A stretch of DNA of 64,000 nt from Dastarcus helophoroides (Eukaryota > Arthropoda > Insecta > Coleoptera > Bothrideridae), in contig CM053327.1 in the NCBI GenBank assembly GCA_028583605.1, positions 434,001 through 498,000 on the forward strand, read 5' to 3'. The position numbers and the translations under genes were made by a program. A model generated the notes under the pieces. That model was not told the origin of the DNA. It saw nothing but the letters and a program-made list of their open reading frames with translations, and searched no databases. This document shows, piece after piece, positions 63,101 to 64,000 of the stretch; the first letter of the stretch is position 1; each line of letters opens with the position of its first letter.

Positions 63101-64000
63101 ATAATAATTTATACTGACTATAATCAGAGGCATAATTTAAGGGTGGCAAACAGAATTATTAAGTAAAGTAAATAACAATGAATCTTTTAGGGTAAATAAA
63201 GAATGAGTAATTCAGTAATGTATCGCGCTCTTTATAAATGAGGAAGTTGATCGGAAAAAAGAGTAAATGCAATTTTTTTTTCAGATTTAAATAAATTTAA
63301 AAAAAAGTTAATTCCAATGTTAGTATGTTGAGAAAAAAATCAAATTTTTTAATTTGAAACCAAACAGTTTTTGATAAAAGTAAAATAAAATAGAAATGAC
63401 ATAACATTTATTGAATAAATCCTAATTCTATTCGTGGAGGTCTTCATTTTGCAAAAATAATTTTAATTTTATTGATTTTATTCAAGTTAATGTCATACTG
63501 TAAAAGGTAAGTAGGTTAATGGGGTAACTGGAGATAAACGAGTATATGCATTGTGCACCTAGCACTGTAACCGCAGGGAAATTTGCTTGTTCTAAACCAC
63601 CAAGCATACTTTAGTAGTGGCTAATTTTTCTTTCTTAAAATTTAAAGGTATCAGATGTGAAACAAATTGCCCTAATGGTAGATTTGGACCTTCATGTGAA
63701 GAAGACTGCAATTGTAAAAATAACAGCTCTTGCGATCCAGAAACAGGAAGATGCTTACTGTTCGCCAGGTTGGCAAGGACATGATTGCACTGAGCCTTGC
63801 CCCAGAGGTTGGTATGGAACAGGGTGCAAGCAGAAATGTCCTGAAATATTAATGGGTATACTGCTTCTTTAGTTTCAACAGAATTGTGTTGAAATAATTA
63901 ATTTTACAGGAAATAAGACTTGCGATCACGTTACGGGGGAAATCATCTGTCCGCCTGGATACATCGGACTAACTTGTGAACACCCCTGCCCAGTCGGCAC
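33030..64000 (+). CDS. drpr: Draper/MEGF10-11-type engulfment receptor gene (partial; ten coding exons visible)
   Basis: The product is a type I membrane receptor. Draper in flies and MEGF10/11 in vertebrates recognise apoptotic cells and degenerating axons on glia and phagocytes. Seen here: a signal peptide (residues about 1-25), LEGPNIC opening an EMI domain (about 28-105, with VWCLNFPPRC, EECCKGYAP and RCVPIC), then about twelve EGF/laminin-type repeats of about 43 residues each, of the form C..G.YG..C...C.C.NG..C....G.C.C..G..G. About 660 residues are encoded before the edge. The membrane span, NPXY and ITAM-like motifs would lie beyond 64000. Coding exons are 33030-33139, 43363-43658, 48149-48395, 52339-52597, 52958-53169, 57389-57630, 57995-58156, 62870-63034, 63648-63855 and 63910 onwards. 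Four apparent single-base insertions break exons 3 and 9. Introns are packed with transposons. Homology is by recognition, not by search. Confidence 0.88.
33250..33365. mobile_element. Possible hAT-like end fragment
   Basis: Read in reverse from 33365: CAGAGCTGGGCAGTAATCAT followed by AATGTAATG repeats. CAGAGCTGGGCA plus TAATGTAAT-like strings resembles the ends of many hAT elements. The opposite end was not found. Confidence 0.4.
33406..33480 (-). repeat. tRNA-like sequence (tRNA-Ala-like pseudogene or SINE head)
   Basis: On the minus strand a 75-base stretch begins GCGGTAAGGCTGAATGGGTA (A-box-like) and contains GGGGTTCGAACCCC, a good B box and T-arm. A loop TTTGCGT with possible TGC anticodon sits between them. 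The anticodon stem is weak and the acceptor stem pairs only with a gap (GCGGTA against TACCACGC), so a working tRNA is unlikely. Confidence 0.35.
33535..34917. mobile_element. 1.38-kb foldback element with arms of about 440 bp and TA duplication
   Basis: The left end is CAGGCTGGACCATAAGTAAT and the right end, in reverse, is CAGGTTGGACCATAAGTAAT. The arms continue with ACCAAAAGTTGATATTAACA and GAGATACAGGGTGTCAAAG (near 33625-33665, complemented near 34785-34830), and reach inward to GTTTTCAAGATATTTGCC (33940) and GGCAAATATCTTGAAAAC (34499). The AT-rich centre (about 33980-34480) has no transposase. TA stands at both edges (33533-33534 and 34918-34919). The empty site is visible in a related repeat at about 42705-42716. 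Confidence 0.87.
34918..35130 (+). repeat. Right half of the dispersed repeat split by the foldback element
   Basis: Together with 33500-33534 it matches 42650-42845: CTACGCCTACAATAT, then after the insertion AAATTGTGGAAAATGTGTGC, TTTAAATTGTGTTTCAATTT, GCGGCGTGCGAGATTA and ACAGACAAAGG. The repeat has no ORF. From about 35130 to 35700 I see nothing recognisable. Confidence 0.6.
35700..37390 (+). repeat. Quasi-periodic array H (T-rich on the + strand)
   Basis: Degenerate TTTTTGAAAATTTCGACTTTTT units in the first intron. No head is visible at the left end, so it may be 5'-truncated. It continues into the conserved tail that follows. Confidence 0.6.
37390..38360 (+). repeat. Tail segment shared with 46140-46985
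   Basis: Less periodic sequence whose landmarks match 46140-46985 in order: GGCTTAAACTTACAGAAATT, AAATTTGGAGT, TTAAACTTCTATTTTGACAA, TTTTTGAGAGAAATGATG, TTGAGAAAAATTCTAGCTAC and AGTAAAACATTCCACATTTT. This shows that array plus tail was copied as a unit. Confidence 0.6.
38881..39290 (+). pseudogene. copia gag (broken)
   Basis: It starts MTVRYITNVPKLKERENFDD and continues WAFTVRYFLVLDGLSKCLDG, then a stop at 39048-39050. The frame resumes with DAPLYIHINDAADPKDLWER and FSRKISLLRALISTRLDN. This is the UBN2-type gag fold of copia elements. Frameshifts follow near 39190-39280. Confidence 0.8.
39460..40640 (+). pseudogene. copia nucleocapsid, protease and integrase remnants
   Basis: The zinc knuckle remnant reads CYNYKELDYLRNRCPKL (the second cysteine is lost, with Tyr in its place). 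A protease D-x-G remnant follows (DFGTF). The open stretch 39741-39923 (ISVSCIGDVDITA ... VLCVSELTTNLLSVSQL) is the protease-to-GAG-pre-integrase region. The integrase shows the first catalytic Asp in DVVHADVCGPM near 40229-40260 and the catalytic Glu in NGKSERMNRT near 40525-40550. Stops separate these pieces. Confidence 0.8.
40780..40936 (+). mobile_element. HP hairpin element, copy c, nested in copia
   Basis: It begins TTTTTGGTGGAACGAACTGG, then CTTGGTTATCTTCAAAAATTG, CCCCTGAAACCAAGAAAG and AAAAAACACCTTTGTTG, and returns through AATCTTTCTTGGTTTCAGGG to TTTGTATTTCAATTTTTAA. AGGGTTATAG is found on both sides (40770-40779 and 40937-40946; the match could extend to 13 bp). The copia reading frame on the two sides is continuous if the element and one duplicate are discounted, so insertion followed the copia insertion. 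Confidence 0.9.
41071..41553 (+). pseudogene. copia reverse transcriptase, N-terminal part
   Basis: An open stretch of 160 codons: an acidic linker, then RPDKERWRQAVLEELKSFDE, NNAWDVV, GAVVDSKWIFKRKTDGEGNV and RYRVRLVVRGFTRNAGIDFD, then ETFSAVARHSTLKL. This is the conserved start of copia reverse transcriptase. It stops just before the region that should hold the YVDD active site, which is missing. Confidence 0.88.
41603..42220 (+). pseudogene. copia RNase H and C-terminus
   Basis: The reading is YLGVLTRPDLAYSISYLSQF, then HWSNAKIILRYLQGTKNYCL, GYVDGDWARNSKDTKSYTGF, and SWESKTESTVALSSTAA. After a stop at 41933-41935 it continues ASKEAIYLQNLLYELTG. Further on, PTMEMPADIITKSLCSVKHN gives the usual copia C-terminal box near 42140-42200. 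Confidence 0.85.
42650..42845 (+). repeat. Uninterrupted copy of the repeat split at 33535-34917
   Basis: Landmarks: CTTACGCCTATAATATATAA, TTTAAATTGTGTTTTAATTT, GCGGCATGCAAAATTA and GACAGACAAAGGC. The AATATATAACT site is the empty form of the foldback target. The stretch from 42846 to 43360 before the next exon is AT-rich with nothing recognised. Confidence 0.6.
43363..43658 (+). CDS. drpr: Draper-like exon: EMI domain and first EGF repeat
   Basis: Acceptor GTTTACTTTCAG ends at 43362; donor GTAAGT begins at 43659. The exon enters in phase 2 and leaves in phase 1. It reads TVRISEQVPYQTREYVWCLN, FPPRCSRYKIQFKTVYKTQN, then KEECCKGYAP and CVPICSKDCVHGLC. The EMI cysteines and the paired CC are in place, followed by a complete EGF module ending GGPYCD. 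The frame is intact. The preceding intron is about 10.2 kb and carries the foldback element, array H and the copia element. Confidence 0.92.
44272..46140 (+). repeat. Quasi-periodic array I with a type-1 head
   Basis: It opens AACTAGCTGATACCGGCTCC, TTCGTC, GGGTTCTTGGGACACC, then degenerate TTTCGACATTTTTT units. An HP hairpin element (44405-44770) is inserted about 130 bp into it. The tail follows at 46140. Confidence 0.65.
44405..44770 (-). mobile_element. HP hairpin element, copy d (multi-hairpin)
   Basis: The element starts TGAAATACAAATCTTGTCC and ends GGACCAGTCCGTTCCACCAA. A near-perfect palindrome of about 78 bp lies at 44507-44584, turning on GAGAGATACTCTC. A further partial hairpin follows, so the element is internally duplicated. 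TCCACCTTTT is present exactly on both sides (44395-44404 and 44771-44780), a 10-bp target duplication. Confidence 0.9.
46140..46985 (+). repeat. Tail segment shared with 37390-38360
   Basis: Landmarks include GGTTTAAACTCGCAAAAACT, ACATTTGGAAGT, TTTAAATTCGTATTTTGCAA, TTGAGAAAAATTCTTGCTG and TAAAACATTCCGTATTTTT, in the same order as at 37390-38360. From about 46985 to 47190 the sequence is unassigned and contains repeated CTTGTCTTG-like strings. Confidence 0.6.
47195..48095 (-). repeat. Quasi-periodic array J with a type-1 head at its right end
   Basis: In reverse from about 48085 it reads ACTAGCCGATACCCGCACCT, TCCTCTGCGTGAAAGATGAG, GAATTCTTAGTTCACC, then TTCCGACTTTTTTTTGAAGA. It faces array I. 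The right end lies only about 55 bp before the third coding exon. Confidence 0.65.
48149..48395 (+). CDS. drpr: Draper-like exon with three apparent one-base insertions (EGF repeats)
   Basis: Acceptor TATTTTTCAG ends at 48148; donor GTGAGT begins at 48396. Entering in phase 1, the literal frame hits TAA at 48157-48159. One extra C in the CCCC run (48153-48156) explains this, since the next frame reads PKGSWGRECQHKCECQNNST, then CDPF. A second shift near 48223-48227 is needed to reach TGQCLCSRGWTGIYCENKCS. A third, most simply an extra T at 48394-48395, is needed to join GWMGPL to CDDIC of the next exon. Raw length keeps flanking phases because three insertions total one codon. All encoded EGF cysteines are otherwise present, so this is probably a real exon with sequence errors; decay cannot be excluded. 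Confidence 0.82.
48400..49105. other. Intron sequence, nothing recognised
   Basis: AT-rich, with no repeat or gene supported. Confidence 0.5.
49110..51480 (-). repeat. Quasi-periodic array K (A-rich on the + strand)
   Basis: About 2.4 kb of degenerate GTCGAAATTTTGAAAAAA units, all on one strand. No head or tail is recognised. Frame-wise it is lysine/phenylalanine/isoleucine-rich with stops. Confidence 0.6.
51910..51941. repeat. Perfect 13-bp inverted repeat
   Basis: GTTCCTTGGTGCC (51910-51922) and GGCACCAAGGAAC (51929-51941) pair perfectly around a 6-base loop. It lies in an otherwise unassigned GC-richer stretch of the intron (51480-51997). Confidence 0.85.
52008..52160 (-). mobile_element. 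HP hairpin element, copy e
   Basis: It starts ACATACAAATCTTGCTCCCT, GAAACCAAGAAAATTAAAAA, turns at TCTGCAGAGAAATGG, and ends with CCAAGGGTCACTCCCTTTCA followed by CCAAAAAA. TCTAGAGTTG is present exactly on both sides (51998-52007 and 52161-52170). Confidence 0.88.
52339..52597 (+). CDS. drpr: Draper-like exon: two EGF repeats
   Basis: Acceptor TTTTTTCATGTAG ends at 52338; donor GTAAGT begins at 52598. It enters in phase 2 and leaves in phase 0. The reading is CDDICPKGKHGAECKSECRC, QNGGTCEPELGRCYCKPGWT, CPFGYYGYNCSQPCDCYNGA, then HHVTGECECQPGFTGDR. Two complete six- to eight-cysteine modules are present and the frame is intact. Confidence 0.92.
52958..53169 (+). CDS. drpr: Draper-like exon: EGF repeats
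   Basis: Acceptor AATTTGTTTTAG ends at 52957; donor GTAAGC begins at 53170. It enters in phase 0 and leaves in phase 2. The reading is CLDLCPEGTYGLNCSEVCQC, RNGATCSNVNGHCICSKGWE, then CPDGFYGDKCQYSCECNQEN. Intact. The preceding intron is only 360 bp. Confidence 0.92.
53210..54464. mobile_element. 1.25-kb piggyBac-like non-autonomous element
   Basis: The left end is CCCTTCAAGTGTGGACAAGG then GATCTCACAGACCCC. The right end in reverse is CCCTTAAGTATGGACAT, with a subterminal GGACATGGGGTCTCACAGAC. Outside stands TTAA on the right (54465-54468) and TTTA on the left (53206-53209, one change). CCC-starting ends, a TTAA target and subterminal repeats are the piggyBac plan. A further CTGTGAGACCCCATGTCCA lies inside near 53403. 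No transposase frame is seen. Confidence 0.75.
54940..55195. repeat. Degenerate minisatellite, about 22-25 bp unit
   Basis: Successive imperfect copies of CAAATTTGTTTCTAATTTGA run through the interval, for example AACAAATTTGCTTCTAATTG, GAACAAATTTGTTTCTAAC and GTACAAATTTGCTTCCAATT. The unit differs from that of the surrounding quasi-periodic arrays. The interval 54470-54940 is unassigned AT-rich sequence. Confidence 0.7.
55196..57020 (-). repeat. Quasi-periodic array L (mostly A-rich on the + strand)
   Basis: The first about 220 bp are T-rich; from about 55430 the block is A-rich with GTCGAAATTTCGAGAAAAA-type units. A GC-richer break occurs near 56200-56225 and another near 56445-56500. The interval 57020-57388 is unassigned intron. 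Confidence 0.58.
57389..57630 (+). CDS. drpr: Draper-like exon: EGF repeats
   Basis: Acceptor TTTCTTTTATCTAG ends at 57388; donor GTAAGT begins at 57631. It enters in phase 2 and leaves in phase 1. The reading is MCHPWTGECVCKAGWTTKDC, SRPCPILTYGKGCHGLCKCK, NNAQCSPINGTCLCSPGFTG, then CEVGWFGEDCSQKCD. The frame is intact and the cysteine spacing is regular. Confidence 0.92.
57995..58156 (+). CDS. drpr: Draper-like exon: EGF repeats
   Basis: Acceptor TTCTAATTTTGTAG ends at 57994; the donor begins at 58157 (GTTAGC, weaker than the others). It enters and leaves in phase 1. The reading is CKNGASCSPETGQCHCPPGW, EGQQCNRPCSNNSYGIQCKN, then SCDCKNGASCNPQNG. Intact. The interval 58157-58972 is AT-rich intron with nothing recognised. 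Confidence 0.9.
58973..59165 (+). mobile_element. HP hairpin element, copy f (right part lost)
   Basis: It starts TTTTTGGTGGAACGGACTGG, then CTTGGTTATCTTCAAAAATTG, AAGAAAGATTAAAAAACACAA and GCTCTAACGCGTTTCGACAG. After AGCCAAGGTGTCATCC the hairpin dissolves into short AGAGAGCTAAG-type tandem repeats (to about 59170), and the right arm is missing. Confidence 0.78.
59420..59795 (+). pseudogene. C-terminal fragment of an IS630/Tc1-mariner-like transposase
   Basis: The reading is MWFQMDDTPPHFGIHVRNFF, then QWIGRGGPVAPRYPDHNPLD and FNF. After a stop at 59622-59624 it continues GCMKNLVYSEVSNTKEKLIE and FIQQSAQQIRINRLQM. The pattern D.TPPH.....VR, WIGRGGP, then PD..PLDF..WG..K..VY is that of an insect DDE transposase group, with the second Asp in DDTPPH and the third acidic site in PDHNPLDF. 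The N-terminal part and ends are missing, and the conserved Trp is replaced by a stop. Confidence 0.72.
60010..60110 (+). repeat. Partial copy of the GACTGACAGACAAC-family repeat (3' part)
   Basis: ATAGGTGAACACCAAGAGGC, then ATTCATCCTCTAACG and CTGAAAATTTGTATAAAAGT match the part following the core at 3450-3580 and 28930-29010. Confidence 0.5.
60190..62460 (-). repeat. Quasi-periodic array M (A-rich on the + strand)
   Basis: Over 2.2 kb of degenerate GTCGAAATTTTGAAAAA units on one strand. Near 61470-61530 a 31-bp unit containing AAAATTTTAGTCAAAATTAA is duplicated almost exactly. No head is recognised at its right end. The interval 62460-62869 is AT-rich intron. Confidence 0.6.
62870..63034 (+). 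CDS. drpr: Draper-like exon: EGF repeats
   Basis: Acceptor ATTGTGTTGTCAG ends at 62869; donor GTATTT begins at 63035. It enters and leaves in phase 1. The reading is GSCTCGAGFTGKSCENKCDP, GYFGHTCEQVCQCEEGHYIG, then CDPVTGKCQCKANWKG. Intact. The following intron (63035-63647) shows nothing recognised. Confidence 0.92.
63648..63855 (+). CDS. drpr: Draper-like exon with one apparent base insertion
   Basis: Acceptor AAATTTAAAG ends at 63647; donor GTATAC begins at 63856. Entering in phase 1, the frame reads IRCETNCPNGRFGPSCEEDC, NCKNNSSCDPETGRC, then goes out of register. One base too many in GCTTAC (63752-63757) explains the break, since the next frame gives YCSPGWQGHDCTEPCPRGWY and GTGCKQKCPEILMG up to the donor. 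Both halves match the family and the outgoing phase (1) fits the next exon only after this correction. Confidence 0.83.
63910..64000 (+). CDS. drpr: Draper-like exon, continues past the window edge
   Basis: Acceptor AATTAATTTTACAG ends at 63909. It enters in phase 1 and reads GNKTCDHVTGEIICPPGYIG, then LTCEHPCPVG, and is cut by the end of the window. The preceding intron is only 54 bp. Confidence 0.88.

Noticed and set aside
43363..63855. Interpretation of the Draper-like gene as an ordinary pseudogene
   Set aside because: Nine of ten visible acceptor/donor sets are canonical, phases agree and eight exons are fully open. Four single-base insertions at short runs fit sequence error better. 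Not excluded without reads.

Overview
The window is AT-rich eukaryotic DNA, almost certainly from an insect: long introns with GT-AG splice sites, a Draper-type engulfment receptor gene, and a dense load of insect-style transposons (mariner, copia, RTE and Jockey-like LINEs, piggyBac-like, pogo-like and hAT-like non-autonomous elements). The order of insect cannot be fixed from the sequence alone. All coordinates and translations were read by eye.

The only host gene I can support lies on the + strand from about 32970 past the right edge. It encodes a Draper/MEGF10-MEGF11-type phagocytic receptor: signal peptide, EMI domain, then about a dozen EGF/laminin-like repeats. Ten coding exons are visible: 33030-33139, 43363-43658, 48149-48395, 52339-52597, 52958-53169, 57389-57630, 57995-58156, 62870-63034, 63648-63855 and 63910-64000 (running off the end). 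The remaining EGF repeats, membrane span and signalling tail lie outside. Nearly all junctions agree in phase, but the third exon carries three apparent one-base insertions and the ninth carries one, all at or beside short homopolymers. That looks more like assembly error than gene death.

Positions 1-32900 hold no recognisable host gene. In order: an RTE-like remnant (1-615); a decayed mariner (1987-3233); quasi-periodic arrays (4178-4735, 6170-9990); a Jockey-like fragment (10365-10779, minus); an array with a pogo-like MITE inside (12700-14135); an RTE-type LINE (14350-16200, minus); an array with two hairpin elements (17745-19530); a Jockey-like LINE split by a solo LTR (21640-24185, minus); another LINE fragment (24580-25515, plus); AT-rich filler; and an array (29410-32440).

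The gene's introns hold a 1.4-kb foldback element (33535-34917), a decayed copia element (38661-42419) with a hairpin element inside it, a piggyBac-like element (53210-54464), a transposase fragment (59420-59790) and further arrays.

Two signals look least described. First, about one third of the window consists of degenerate arrays of a 17-22 bp unit close to GTCGAAATTTTGAAAAAA. Each block reads on one strand, some blocks begin with a shared head containing ACTAGCTGATA, and at least two share a roughly 0.9-kb tail, so these may be bodies of a large interspersed element. Second, a small self-complementary hairpin element is present in six copies, three of which are flanked by exact 10-bp target duplications.
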